DNA from: Paucilactobacillus nenjiangensis
GTDB lineage: Bacteria; Bacillota; Bacilli; Lactobacillales; Lactobacillaceae
Reading direction: 5' to 3'
Length of the DNA: 41,936 bases
NCBI RefSeq assembly: GCF_005405445.1
Contig: NZ_BJEB01000011.1
Span: 1 to 41,936, forward strand
The notes beneath the pieces were generated by a model. That model was not told the origin of the DNA, searched no databases, and worked only from the letters and a program-made list of their open reading frames with translations. Both the position numbers and the translations under genes were made by a program. Shown one piece after another: positions 16,417 through 25,210 of the stretch (positions are counted from its first letter, which is position 1; every line of letters starts with the position of its first letter).

Positions 16417-16461
16417 AAAAATCCATTCAATAACAGATTAAATGTTGTTGAATGGATTTTT
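16417..16461. terminator. Long bidirectional terminator overlapping the AP2 gene's last codons
   Basis: A 19-bp stem (one G-U pair) with a seven-base loop, arms 16417-16435 and 16443-16461, flanked by A and T runs. The right arm encodes the last residues of the AP2-domain protein, so terminator and coding sequence are fused. Confidence 0.9.
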
Positions 16462-16950
16462 GCATCCGTGCTGAAATTCAGTTTTAACGGTAATTTTTGA
16501 ACCAAAGTACTTCTTTTCTGCAGCTTTGCGTGCTTCAACGGCTTCTTGAAAGGTATCGAAGCTTTTTAAAAGAACATATCGACCATTCACCATCATGCGT
16601 GCTTGCCAGTTATCAGTGTTACATAGGTATGTGACCCCTGTAACCCCACTTTGGTTACGCGAACTAAGCGCAACACTTGATACCGGAACACCTGATGCAG
16701 TTCTGAGATTTTTTTCATTACCAATATTGATGGCAGTTTTTTTATTTGTTTTAATTGCTTTGCTTGACATCTCACTTCGCAAACATCCGCAGCTCTTAGT
16801 TGAGCCATGGCGAAGTCCGTATGATTCCACTACAGTCATATTGCCACAACTGCACTGACACAACCAGAGCGCGTTTCCATTTTTAGCTCGACCTTGACGT
16901 TCAATCGCCACCAGTCTTCCAAATCTTTGCCCCGTAATATCGATTGCCAT
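16438..16950 (-). CDS. AP2-domain protein with N-terminal Cys cluster (phage/homing-endonuclease-like)
   Basis: A 170-residue protein. The start MAIDITGQRFGRL has a strong GGAGGTG six bases upstream. Residues 1-56 form a GQRFGRLVAIER region followed by a cysteine cluster (C31, C33, C35, C54, C56) that probably binds zinc. Residues about 100-150 are an AP2/ERF DNA-binding domain (SGVTGV, WQARMMVNGRYVLLKSF, EAVEARKAAE). This arrangement occurs in small phage-borne proteins related to homing endonucleases, but no HNH nuclease core is visible. It is solitary, with no other phage genes nearby. Confidence 0.8.
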   Translation of the reverse strand: MAIDITGQRFGRLVAIERQGRAKNGNALWLCQCSCGNMTVVESYGLRHGSTKSCGCLRSEMSSKAIKTNKKTAINIGNEKNLRTASGVPVSSVALSSRNQSGVTGVTYLCNTDNWQARMMVNGRYVLLKSFDTFQEAVEARKAAEKKYFGSKITVKTEFQHGCKNPFNNI

Positions 16951-17045
16951 ACAAACACCTCCTGTAGAATTTTTTGACAAGTTACTAAATCAGACAAAGA
17001 GAGAGCACCAGACATAACTGATACTCCCCCAGATACTACTCTTAA

Positions 17046-17064
17046 GATTACTTGCGAAGTAATC
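17046..17064. repeat. Perfect palindrome in the AP2 gene leader
   Basis: GATTACTT-GCG-AAGTAATC, 96 bp upstream of the AP2-domain gene's ATG. It could be an operator or an RNA hairpin; no T-run follows it. Confidence 0.55.
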
Positions 17065-17104
17065 ATAATTTTTTAATTAAGTTTCATATCAAAGTATGTT
17101 CCAC

Positions 17105-17160
17105 AGTATACACCGATATAGTTGCAAATGGAACACATATTTCCCATGAAAACGTTTTTA
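17105..17160 (-). promoter_or_regulatory. Possible promoter and cre-like site upstream of the AP2 gene
   Basis: TATACT (17105-17110, minus strand) is a good -10, with only a weak -35 (TTCCAT, 17 bp away). TGAAAACGTTTTTA (17147-17160) matches the CcpA cre consensus with one mismatch. It lies downstream of transketolase and upstream of the AP2 gene. Confidence 0.35.
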
Positions 17161-17230
17161 TAGCACGCTAAGCGTAATTTGTCTAAATTAAAATTTTTTC
17201 TACTTTCAGCAATTTGGTACCATATATTAT

Positions 17231-19225
17231 TTATCGATTGATTACATAATTAACCTTTTCGATAACTTTTTCCGTGGTAAAACCATAACGTTTAACAACT
17301 TCATCGCCGTTACCACTTAACCCAAATGTGTCAATTCCCATACATGCACCATCGAGCCCAACGTAACGGCCCCATGCTTGCGTGCTTCCCATTTCAATCG
17401 AAACTCGAGCCCGAACATCTTTTGGCAAGACAGAATCTTGGTATTGTTGAGACTGTTCACTAAATAAAACAATGCTTGGCATTGACACCACTGAAACGTC
17501 TTTTCCTTGGTCTGCTAATTGTTGTTGAGCAGCAATTGCTAATTGAACTTCTGAACCACTAGCCATAATAATAGCCTCAGGTTTTTCACCAGTTTGTGGA
17601 GAAATTACGTAGCCACCCTTTGATAATCCATCTGGTTTGGTTCTGGCCCCCGGTAATGCTGGCAACCCTTGACGTGATAAGATCAAGACAGTTGGATGAT
17701 CAGTCGCCGTCACCGCGCGTTGCCATGCATATTTAACTTCATTAGCATCAGCAGGACGAATTACTTCAACGTTTGGAATTGCTTGTAAGCTAACCACCTG
17801 TTCAACTGGTTCATGCGTTGGTCCATCTTCACCGACTGCAATTGAATCATGCGTAAAGACATAGATTACTGGCAATTTTTGCAAAGCGGACAAGCGAATA
17901 GCCGAACGCATGTAATCAGAAAAGGCTAGGAACGTACTACCGTAAACTCGCGTCCCACCATGTAACGCAATCCCATTCAGAATGGTTGCTTCGCCAAATT
18001 CACGAACTCCAAACCATAGATTACGTCCGGCAGGATTTTCTTTACTAAAGCGATCCGAATCATTAATTTCTGTTTTATTAGAAGCAAATAAATCAGCTGA
18101 GCCACCCCATAAAACATCTAGGTTTTCTGCCATTGATTGCAAGACTTCTGAACCAGATGCTCGAGAAGCTTTTTTGTCTCCGTCTTTATATTGAGGAAGA
18201 AAACTGAAGTCAGTATCAATTTCACCCTTAAAGTCTTTGACAAATTGTTCAGATAATTCAGGATACTTGTCCTGGTACGCAGCAAACATTGTATGCCAAG
18301 CATCATCAGCTTCTGCACCACGCGCACCAATTTTCGAATCAAATTGATCATAAACCTCACTAGGAACAGAAAAGGCGGGTTCATTCCAATCATAATATTT
18401 GTGTAGTTCTTCAAGTTGATCTGGTTTCATGGGTGCACCATGAATTTTGTTGGTACCAGCCAATGGTGAGCCATGACCAATAATCGTTTTAACTTCAATA
18501 ATGGTTGGCTTGTCATGTTGTGATTTGGCTTGTTCAATCGCAGCATTAACTTGATCCAAGTCGTTACCATCTTCAACGCGTAAATAGTTCCAGTCATAAG
18601 CTTCAAACCGGCCCTTAATATCTTCATTAAATGAATTAGCCAGTGGTCCATCTAAGGAAATGTCATTTGAATCGTATAACATGATTAGCTTGTCTAAGCC
18701 GTAATGACCAGCTAAACTAGCAGCTTCGTGAGAAATTCCTTCCATCATTTCACCATCACTACAAATCGCATAGGTATAGTGATCCATGATTGGGAATCCT
18801 TGACGATTGTATTTAGCGGCTAAATGTTTTTCAGCCATGGCCATCCCAACAGACATACCAATTCCTTGGCCAAGTGGACCAGTCGTAGCTTCAACACCAT
18901 CTGTGAGTCCATATTCAGGATGACCCGCAGTTTTACTATCAATTTGACGGAACTGTTTCAATTCCTCTAGTGGTAAATCATAGCCCGCAAGGTGTAATAG
19001 GCTATATAAGAGTGCAGATCCATGACCCGGTGATAGGACAAAGCGGTCACGATTAACCCACTTGCTATCTTTAGGATTTGCATTTAAAAAGTTTTGCCAC
19101 AATACATAGGCCATTGGTGCCACTCCAAGGGGTAGCCCTGGATGTCCGGAATTTGCTGCTTGGACTTGGTCGACACTAAGCATACGCAGCGCTTTTACGC
19201 TTAATTGATCTGTATTATTGAACAT
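17231..19225 (-). CDS. tkt: Transketolase
   Basis: A 664-residue thiamine-diphosphate enzyme of the pentose phosphate pathway, transferring two-carbon ketol units. The TPP-binding motif GDGEMMEG, with NDISLDG following, the N-terminal SGHPGLPLG, and the C-terminal pyrimidine-domain [18 protein letters not shown] are complete. Length is normal. The ATG at 19225 has GGAGG eight bases upstream. It has a strong own promoter and a cre-like site further upstream. Its presence near the sugar operon is compatible with pentose-phosphate funnelling but it is a separate transcript. Confidence 0.96.
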   Translation of the reverse strand: MFNNTDQLSVKALRMLSVDQVQAANSGHPGLPLGVAPMAYVLWQNFLNANPKDSKWVNRDRFVLSPGHGSALLYSLLHLAGYDLPLEELKQFRQIDSKTAGHPEYGLTDGVEATTGPLGQGIGMSVGMAMAEKHLAAKYNRQGFPIMDHYTYAICSDGEMMEGISHEAASLAGHYGLDKLIMLYDSNDISLDGPLANSFNEDIKGRFEAYDWNYLRVEDGNDLDQVNAAIEQAKSQHDKPTIIEVKTIIGHGSPLAGTNKIHGAPMKPDQLEELHKYYDWNEPAFSVPSEVYDQFDSKIGARGAEADDAWHTMFAAYQDKYPELSEQFVKDFKGEIDTDFSFLPQYKDGDKKASRASGSEVLQSMAENLDVLWGGSADLFASNKTEINDSDRFSKENPAGRNLWFGVREFGEATILNGIALHGGTRVYGSTFLAFSDYMRSAIRLSALQKLPVIYVFTHDSIAVGEDGPTHEPVEQVVSLQAIPNVEVIRPADANEVKYAWQRAVTATDHPTVLILSRQGLPALPGARTKPDGLSKGGYVISPQTGEKPEAIIMASGSEVQLAIAAQQQLADQGKDVSVVSMPSIVLFSEQSQQYQDSVLPKDVRARVSIEMGSTQAWGRYVGLDGACMGIDTFGLSGNGDEVVKRYGFTTEKVIEKVNYVINR

Positions 19226-19277
19226 GTTTGAAGCCTCCAAAGTTATTAATTCTATTTATTATTCGAGCATGTAACAT

Positions 19278-19306
19278 ATCATATCAGTCTAGATTGGTAC
19301 ATTCAA
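19278..19306 (-). promoter_or_regulatory. Predicted tkt promoter
   Basis: TTGAAT (19301-19306) and TATGAT (19278-19283) with 17-bp spacing on the minus strand, about 50 bp upstream of the tkt ATG. Confidence 0.7.
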
Positions 19307-19372
19307 GCATAACCTGGTTTTACTGCTATTATTTAACATTATTTTAAATTGGTATACATGGTTATCAAGCGG

Positions 19373-19386
19373 TGAAAGTGCTATCA
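19373..19386. promoter_or_regulatory. Possible cre site upstream of tkt
   Basis: TGAAAGTGCTATCA matches the CcpA operator consensus TGWNANCGNTNWCA except for one central base. It lies about 67 bp upstream of the tkt -35. The rest of the 19241-19601 spacer is AT-rich with nothing else recognisable. Confidence 0.35.
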
Positions 19387-19601
19387 CATCAACCTTTTCA
19401 CAAGCGTTTTCATAAAAACATTAAATTAATTATTTAGCTAAATAATTATAAATTTTCAGTTTTTTCGTTACTCAATTACCTTTTTTCAATGTTAATAATT
19501 CGATGATTTCGACTCCAAATAAAAAATGTATAAGTAACATATTAGATTAAAATACGCTGTGAATCAATCATTTATTTTTAATATTTCATTTTTTAAACCA
19601 C

Positions 19602-19630
19602 AAAAAAAGCTGAACCTAACAGATTCAGCC
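19602..19630 (-). terminator. Terminator of the 5-oxoprolinase operon
   Basis: Minus-strand hairpin GCTGAA-tctgttagg-TTCAGC followed by seven T residues, 34 bp past the ycsG-like stop. Confidence 0.85.
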
Positions 19631-19663
19631 ATAATTTGAAAATAAATTGCTGCAATAAAATAA

Positions 19664-20866
19664 TTAAACGAGTAATAAAATGGTGCGAATACCAGCGTAA
19701 GCCATAAAAAGCACTACCAACCAGCCGGTTACTAACAACCATTTTGGATGTTTATAGCCTCTTCCCATAATCTTACTACGAGTTGACGCCAACAATAGTA
19801 TGGCTAAGGCAATTGGCAAAATTAAGCCGTTAATGGCTCCAACAACAACCAACACCTTGGCGGGACTACCAACCACATAAAATACCGCTGTTGACGCGAC
19901 AATAAACAGCACAACTGCAATTGAACGCCATTTAGCAATTGATGAATCGCCTTTAGCCTTTTCCGAATAATCTAAGAAGGAAATTGAAGTAAAGGAAGAA
20001 CCAATCGTTGAGGTCATCCCTGCTGCCAACAGCAAAATCCCAAAGAATTTATAACCAAATTGACCTGCGGCAATCTTGAAAATGGATGCAGCTGGATTTG
20101 ATGGATCCAACTTGTTCCCAGCTAATACCACTGCTAAGCCGGCAAGGAATAACATCACGCGAATGACGGAAGCAACCCCAATCCCGGTTAACGCTCCTTC
20201 GTTGACATACTTGATATTTTCTTTACCACGGACGCCACCTTCTAATAAACGGTGACCACCAGAGAACGAAATATAGCCCCCAACGGTTCCACCAACGATT
20301 GTAACGATTGAATAAAAATCAATCTTTGATGGCGCAAAGGTATGCACAATTGCTGACTGATAAGGTACGGTCGTTACCGCGATGATATAAATTAACACTG
20401 CCACTTTCACAACGGCTAAGAGTTGCACCGTACGATCGACTACTGTCAGCGCATTTTTAACTATAAAGATAATAATTGCAACCACTGCGGCAAGCACAGC
20501 ACCATTTTCTGGCGAGATGCCAAATAAGACATTCAAACCTAAGCCGGCTCCACCAACATTCCCGATATTGAAGAAGAATCCACCAACGACGATTAACACC
20601 GTTAATAAATAGCCTAAGCCTGGCACAATTTCGTTTGCTAACACTTGTGCACGTTTACCAGACACGATAATGATGCGCCAAATATTTAATTGCACAACGA
20701 TATCAACTAAGATACAGATTAAAATGGCAAATCCAAAATCTGCACCTAATTGTCCCGTAAAAGTTGCGGTTTGGGTTAAAAACCCGGGTCCCACGGCGGC
20801 CATGGCCATCATAAAGGCCGCACCCATCGCCACACTAAATGGCGATTTAGTTAATTTTTTATCCAT
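19664..20866 (-). CDS. NRAMP-related transporter, YcsG-like
   Basis: A 400-residue protein with about 11 membrane helices, distantly related to divalent-metal NRAMP transporters (AAVGPGFLTQTATFTGQLGADFGFA at helix 1). The metal-binding DPGN motif of true NRAMP proteins is not present, so metal transport is doubtful. In B. subtilis, YcsG is encoded next to the PxpA homologue YcsF, as here (gap of 23 bp), which suggests import of 5-oxoproline or a related metabolite. AGGTGAGAAGAG precedes the ATG. It is the last gene of the seven-gene pxp operon and is followed by a terminator. Confidence 0.82.
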   Translation of the reverse strand: MDKKLTKSPFSVAMGAAFMMAMAAVGPGFLTQTATFTGQLGADFGFAILICILVDIVVQLNIWRIIIVSGKRAQVLANEIVPGLGYLLTVLIVVGGFFFNIGNVGGAGLGLNVLFGISPENGAVLAAVVAIIIFIVKNALTVVDRTVQLLAVVKVAVLIYIIAVTTVPYQSAIVHTFAPSKIDFYSIVTIVGGTVGGYISFSGGHRLLEGGVRGKENIKYVNEGALTGIGVASVIRVMLFLAGLAVVLAGNKLDPSNPAASIFKIAAGQFGYKFFGILLLAAGMTSTIGSSFTSISFLDYSEKAKGDSSIAKWRSIAVVLFIVASTAVFYVVGSPAKVLVVVGAINGLILPIALAILLLASTRSKIMGRGYKHPKWLLVTGWLVVLFMAYAGIRTILLLV

Positions 20867-20889
20867 CTCTTCTCACCTATTCCTTTGAA

Positions 20890-21639
20890 TTACATCGCTA
20901 CGACATCAATCTTGTTTGCGGTTAATGCAGCGTGTATTTTTTTGACAAAAGCGACGGCCTTAGCGCCATCCCCATGAACACAAATTGTGTCTGGAGTAAT
21001 GGCTAATTTAGAACCATCGACTGCAACAATTTCATGTTGTGTAATCATTTTGATAACCCGACTGACTGCCTCATCTTCGTCAGTAACCATCGCATTTGGC
21101 TTGGTACGTGAAACCAGGCTGCCGTCTGCTTCATATTGACGATCAGCAAAGACTTCTTGAGCAACTCGTAAGCCCTTTTCACGACCAACTCTGGCTAATT
21201 CACCGTTAGCTAACGCCACTAAAATCAATGAGTCATCCACTTCGGCAATTCCTTCACAAATGGCGGTCGCTAAGGCAGTATCCTTGGCTGCCATATTATA
21301 TAAAGCACCGTGTGGCTTAACATGATGTAATTTCCCGGTCGCACTAAATGCCATCAGTGCACCAATTTGATATTTCATTTCGGCTTTCGCTGTGGCTGGT
21401 GCAATGGCCATTTTACGACGACCAAAGCCTTGTAAATCTCGCAAACCAGGATGAGCACCTAATGCTACGTGGTTCGCTTCAGCATTGGTCACCGTTTGTT
21501 GCATCACTTCTGGGTCGCCAGCGTGAAACCCACACGCAATGTTAGCTGAGGTAATATATGGTAAGACTTCTTCATCTAAGCCCAAAGTGTAACGACCAAA
21601 GCTTTCTCCAAGATCACAATTTAAATCAATTTTTGTCAT
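20890..21639 (-). CDS. pxpA: 5-oxoprolinase subunit A (LamB/YcsF family)
   Basis: A 249-residue protein of the LamB/YcsF family. The signature IDLNCDLGESFGRYTLG opens it, followed by SANIACGFHAGDP, GAHPGLRD and KPHGALYN. PxpA together with PxpB and PxpC opens the 5-oxoproline ring to glutamate with ATP hydrolysis, recycling a spontaneous cyclisation product of glutamine/glutamate. The ATG has GGAGG upstream, 18 bp after the ycsI-like gene. Length is typical (about 245-255). Confidence 0.95.
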   Translation of the reverse strand: MTKIDLNCDLGESFGRYTLGLDEEVLPYITSANIACGFHAGDPEVMQQTVTNAEANHVALGAHPGLRDLQGFGRRKMAIAPATAKAEMKYQIGALMAFSATGKLHHVKPHGALYNMAAKDTALATAICEGIAEVDDSLILVALANGELARVGREKGLRVAQEVFADRQYEADGSLVSRTKPNAMVTDEDEAVSRVIKMITQHEIVAVDGSKLAITPDTICVHGDGAKAVAFVKKIHAALTANKIDVVAM

Positions 21640-21657
21640 TGTCCATCCTCCAATCTT

Positions 21658-22446
21658 TTAAAGTATGTCACTTAAATCAACGTCTTTGACATCGGTTACC
21701 AACATATGACCTGGTGCATGAGTGATAACAAATTCTGGTTTACTAGCCATAATTGCCGCTTGGGGAGTGACTCCACATGCCCAAAAGACTGGCACTTCAC
21801 CATCTTTGATTTCGACTGCATCCCCATAATCAGGATGGTTGATATCGGTAATACCAATTGTTTCCGGGTGGTCAATTTGAATTGGTGTACCATGCACTTG
21901 AGGTAATCGTTCGGTAATCGTCACTGCCTTAACGACTTGATTTTGTGGAATGGGTCGCATGCTAACCACATAATTACCATGGAACTTTCCAGCTGTCTTA
22001 GTCGGAATGTTAGTGTTATATATTGGCACGTTGGTACCTGCAGTAATATGACGAACTTCAATTCCAGCGGCAATCAAGGACGCTTCAAATGAAAAACTAC
22101 AACCAATCAAAAATGATACTAAATCATCACGCCAAATATCGTTTACATCAGTAGGTTCGGCGACTAATTCACCATTTTTAAAGACACGATATTTAGGAAA
22201 ATCACTGGCAATATCAACATCGCTAGCAAATGTATGCAAACTTTTTGAGCCTAAATCAGTCACCTCTAAGATGGGACAGGGCTTAGGATTACGTTGTGCG
22301 AACAACAAAAAATCATAGGCATCTGCTTTCGGCAAAATGACTAAATTAGCTTGAGTATAACCTGGGCACAGGCCACTCGTCTGTTCACTGAATTCACCTG
22401 ATCTAATTTGGTGTCTTAGTTCTACTGGACTTAATTGTTCATCCAT
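21658..22446 (-). CDS. YcsI/DUF1445 family protein, putative D-glutamate cyclase or hydro-lyase
   Basis: A 262-residue protein of the UPF0317/DUF1445 family (ELRHQIRSGEF, GLCPGYTQANL, FLIGCSFSFE, NIPTKTAGKFHGNYVVSMRPI, FWACGVTPQAA, ITHAPGHMLVTD). The mammalian homologue DGLUCY converts D-glutamate to 5-oxo-D-proline, so a link to the 5-oxoprolinase genes makes sense: this protein could make or handle the PxpABC substrate. Its ATG overlaps the accC stop by 8 bp, and pxpA follows 18 bp later. B. subtilis YcsI has the same neighbourhood. Confidence 0.88.
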   Translation of the reverse strand: MDEQLSPVELRHQIRSGEFSEQTSGLCPGYTQANLVILPKADAYDFLLFAQRNPKPCPILEVTDLGSKSLHTFASDVDIASDFPKYRVFKNGELVAEPTDVNDIWRDDLVSFLIGCSFSFEASLIAAGIEVRHITAGTNVPIYNTNIPTKTAGKFHGNYVVSMRPIPQNQVVKAVTITERLPQVHGTPIQIDHPETIGITDINHPDYGDAVEIKDGEVPVFWACGVTPQAAIMASKPEFVITHAPGHMLVTDVKDVDLSDIL

Positions 22447-23767
22447 TTAATCCATCCCCTGACGTTAACCGATCCAAAAATTCAATATCTATTTGGTCAT
22501 TATTAAAATCTCGATTATTTAAAATTTGGTACAAAAATTCCAAGTTCGTTTCAGGACCAATAATAACCGTTTCGGCAATCGCTACTTTGGCCTTCATAAT
22601 CGCTTGTTCGCGAGTATTAGCAAATACAATCACCTTAGCAATCATCGCATCGTAATTCGCTGGGACCTGATATCCTTGATAAATGGCCGTTTCAATCCGG
22701 ATGCCGGGTCCACCTGGTAAATGTAGTCCTGTAATCTCACCTGGAGTTCGTGCGGTGATGCGACATTCAATCGCGTGCCCAAATTGTTTGACGTCTGCCT
22801 GCGATAAACTCAACGCTTCTCCGGCAGCAATCTTAATTTGAGCTTGGACCAAATCAATGCCACTAGTAACTTCAGTAATTGGGTGTTCCACCTGAATACG
22901 GGTGTTCATTTCCATGAAGTAATATTGCCCTGGACCTTCATATAAAAACTCTAAAGTCCCGGCACCGGCATAGTTGACGGCTGCAGTAGCTCGAATTGCG
23001 GTCTGCAAAATTTCATCGCGCGTGGCAGGGTCAATACTCGATGGTGCTTCTTCAATCACCTTTTGATGATATTGTTGCAGTGAACAATCTCGCTCACCCA
23101 CTGCAATCACGTTACCGTGATTATCTCCCAGCACTTGCACCTCAATATGACGAGGTCGAACAATAAACTTTTCCAAATACATCTCATTGTTACCAAAAGC
23201 TTTTTCGGCTTCACCTTGTGCTAATTGAAACTCATGTTGGAAATTTTTAGCAGATTTGATTAAGCGCATACCTTTGCCACCACCACCGGCCGCGGCTTTT
23301 AGCATTACCGGATAACCAATTTGACCAGCTTGTTCTAAACCTGTTGCCAAATCAGTAAATTCAGTTCCACTTCCGGGTGTGACTGGAACACCGGCTTTAA
23401 TCATGACTGACCGGGCTTCCGCTTTGTCTCCTAGCATTTCGATAACAGCCGAAGTAGGGCCAATAAATTCAATTTCATTATCTTCACATAACTTGGCAAA
23501 TTCTGCGTTTTCAGATAAAAAGCCATAGCCAGGATGAATTGCATCGGCCCCCGTAATTCGAGCGGCTTCTAAAATGCTAGCTTGATTCAGATAACTTTGC
23601 ATAGGGTTAGCTGGCCCGATACAAATGGATTCGTCAGCGAGTTGTACATGCAACGCATCCCGATCAGTGACAGAATAAACTGCCACCGTGTGAATATTTA
23701 ATTCCTGGCAAGCACGAATAATTCGTACCGCAATTTCACCGCGATTGGCAATGAGTACTTTCTGCAT
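22439..23767 (-). CDS. accC: Biotin carboxylase (AccC family), pxp operon copy
   Basis: A 442-residue ATP-grasp enzyme that carboxylates biotin on a carrier protein using bicarbonate and ATP. Seen are the N-terminal KVLIANRGEIAVRI, HPGYGFLSENAEFA, the glycine-rich KAAAGGGGKGMR loop, GERDCSLQ and the catalytic EMNTRIQVEHPITE. The ATG has GTGAGGT upstream. It sits between the biotin carrier gene and ycsI with no accA/accD carboxyltransferase genes, so its partner is probably the PxpB/PxpC pair rather than acetyl-CoA carboxylase; a housekeeping fatty-acid copy would be elsewhere. Confidence 0.95.
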   Translation of the reverse strand: MQKVLIANRGEIAVRIIRACQELNIHTVAVYSVTDRDALHVQLADESICIGPANPMQSYLNQASILEAARITGADAIHPGYGFLSENAEFAKLCEDNEIEFIGPTSAVIEMLGDKAEARSVMIKAGVPVTPGSGTEFTDLATGLEQAGQIGYPVMLKAAAGGGGKGMRLIKSAKNFQHEFQLAQGEAEKAFGNNEMYLEKFIVRPRHIEVQVLGDNHGNVIAVGERDCSLQQYHQKVIEEAPSSIDPATRDEILQTAIRATAAVNYAGAGTLEFLYEGPGQYYFMEMNTRIQVEHPITEVTSGIDLVQAQIKIAAGEALSLSQADVKQFGHAIECRITARTPGEITGLHLPGGPGIRIETAIYQGYQVPANYDAMIAKVIVFANTREQAIMKAKVAIAETVIIGPETNLEFLYQILNNRDFNNDQIDIEFLDRLTSGDGLNG

Positions 23768-23784
23768 GTTCTGACCTCACTTCG

Positions 23785-24195
23785 TTATTCAGCGGTAATT
23801 TCAAAAAGTGGTTGAGCATACTCAACGCTTTCTTCATTGCCTACCAAAATTTGTTTTAATGTTCCTGAATAAGGTGCCTTCACATCGTGCATCATTTTCA
23901 TGGCTTCAATCATGCCAATGACTTGGCCAACGACAACTTTATCGCCGACACTAACATACGGATCATCTTCTGGACTAGGTGCACGGTAAAAAGTCCCGAC
24001 TAGTTCTGCATTCACAGTTTCTGGAATTAAGTTGGTAGCTGCGGTAGCGGTTGGTTGGCTTGGTGCCGCTGGAAAATTTACTGCACTGCCGCCCCGTTTT
24101 AAATGGATTTTGGTGTCTTCAGTTTCATAATCAAATTCTGTTAGATCATTGTCCTTCATTAACTCGATCATGGCTTTAGCGTCTTCTAAATTCAT
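23785..24195 (-). CDS. accB: Biotin carboxyl carrier protein (AccB-like), pxp operon copy
   Basis: A 136-residue carrier with the biotinylation motif EAMKMM (the Lys is biotinylated) and the AccB thumb region GTFYRAPSPEDDPYVSVGD. The N-terminal part (DAKAMIELMKDNDLTEFDYE) and a short Pro/Ala-rich linker are AccB-like. The ATG at 24195 is chosen because GAGAGG lies just upstream and homology starts there; the longer ORF overlaps pxpC. It lies 13 bp after pxpC and 17 bp before accC, making it part of the same polycistron. Confidence 0.94.
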   Translation of the reverse strand: MNLEDAKAMIELMKDNDLTEFDYETEDTKIHLKRGGSAVNFPAAPSQPTATAATNLIPETVNAELVGTFYRAPSPEDDPYVSVGDKVVVGQVIGMIEAMKMMHDVKAPYSGTLKQILVGNEESVEYAQPLFEITAE

Positions 24196-24208
24196 GGTAT
24201 TTTCCTCT

Positions 24209-25210
24209 CTATTTAAACAAGCGTGCCACTCGACGAGCAACCACTCTGGTATCAACACCAGAATTGGCTTCAGCATCAAATTTCGCAGCTAATTGTTCTC
24301 GTTTGGCAATCATTTGCCGGTTTAATTGTTGACTTTCTGTCAAGGATATCATTTTAAAATGCACACTTTGATTTGGATTTAATTGCACTAATTTTGACAG
24401 ATCAACACTCGCAACAACCGCAATCACGGGATATCCTCCACTAGTTTGTCGATCCGCTAATAAAACAATCGGATCCCCATTTTTTGGCACTTGGATTTGA
24501 CCCATAACCGTTGCTTCAGACAGCATCTCGGGCACACCAGATGTTTCGATTGTATTACCCGTCAATCGCATCCCCATCCGATCAGTGTCATTGGAAACCC
24601 AAAATGTTTGGCTGGTAAATTGATCTAATTCATCCTGATTAAAATACTGACTTTGTGGGCCAGCCGTAACCCGAATGGTCACATCTTGGTCAAATGACTC
24701 GACCGGGATTGCTCGGTCTTCTAATGCCGGCACCCGAATGAATGGTTCAATCACATTGACAAAGTCACCTTCAACTAGTGCGCGACCATTAAAGCCACCT
24801 AGATGATACTTTAAGCTGGTTGAACGGCTTTGCATGACCGGTGGCACCTGAATCCCGCCAGATACGGCTAAGTAGCCATAGCGTCCAGACAACATTGGTC
24901 CAATTTCTAATCGATCATTTTTACTTGCGATGTAAGCTTTATTGTTTTCAATCTCATTACCATTTAAATAACTGGTTGAAATGGCCCCAGTAATGGCAAA
25001 AACGATTGCTTTCGTAAACACTAAGGTTGGCCCAACGATACTATATTCCAACACTGCTTGATTAGCTAAGTTTCCCACCAACAGGTTGGCTAGATTGGCT
25101 GCTTGCTGGTCCATCGTACCGGAGACCGAAAAACCATTCGCCTGAAAGTTCAACCGGCCAGCATCCTGAACCGTCGTGAGTACTCCAGCTTTAACTATTC
25201 GAATACCCAT
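24209..25210 (-). CDS. pxpC: 5-oxoprolinase subunit C (AHS2/KipA family)
   Basis: A 333-residue protein of the allophanate-hydrolase-subunit-2 fold. It opens with IVKAGVLTTVQDAGR and GFSVSGTMDQQAANLANLLVGN, and contains RMGMRLTG and LLADRQTSGGYPVIA. It pairs with PxpB in ATP-dependent 5-oxoprolinase. The same AHS1-AHS2 module is the carboxyltransferase part of urea carboxylase. Its ATG shares one base with the pxpB stop (TAATG), so the two are translationally coupled and probably made in equal amounts. Confidence 0.94.
   Translation of the reverse strand: MGIRIVKAGVLTTVQDAGRLNFQANGFSVSGTMDQQAANLANLLVGNLANQAVLEYSIVGPTLVFTKAIVFAITGAISTSYLNGNEIENNKAYIASKNDRLEIGPMLSGRYGYLAVSGGIQVPPVMQSRSTSLKYHLGGFNGRALVEGDFVNVIEPFIRVPALEDRAIPVESFDQDVTIRVTAGPQSQYFNQDELDQFTSQTFWVSNDTDRMGMRLTGNTIETSGVPEMLSEATVMGQIQVPKNGDPIVLLADRQTSGGYPVIAVVASVDLSKLVQLNPNQSVHFKMISLTESQQLNRQMIAKREQLAAKFDAEANSGVDTRVVARRVARLFK

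Noticed and set aside
16836-17066. 76-residue ORF overlapping the start of the AP2 gene
   Set aside because: It is out of frame with the well-supported AP2 gene, and an internal ATG with GGGGGAG upstream would still run into it; no recognisable domain.
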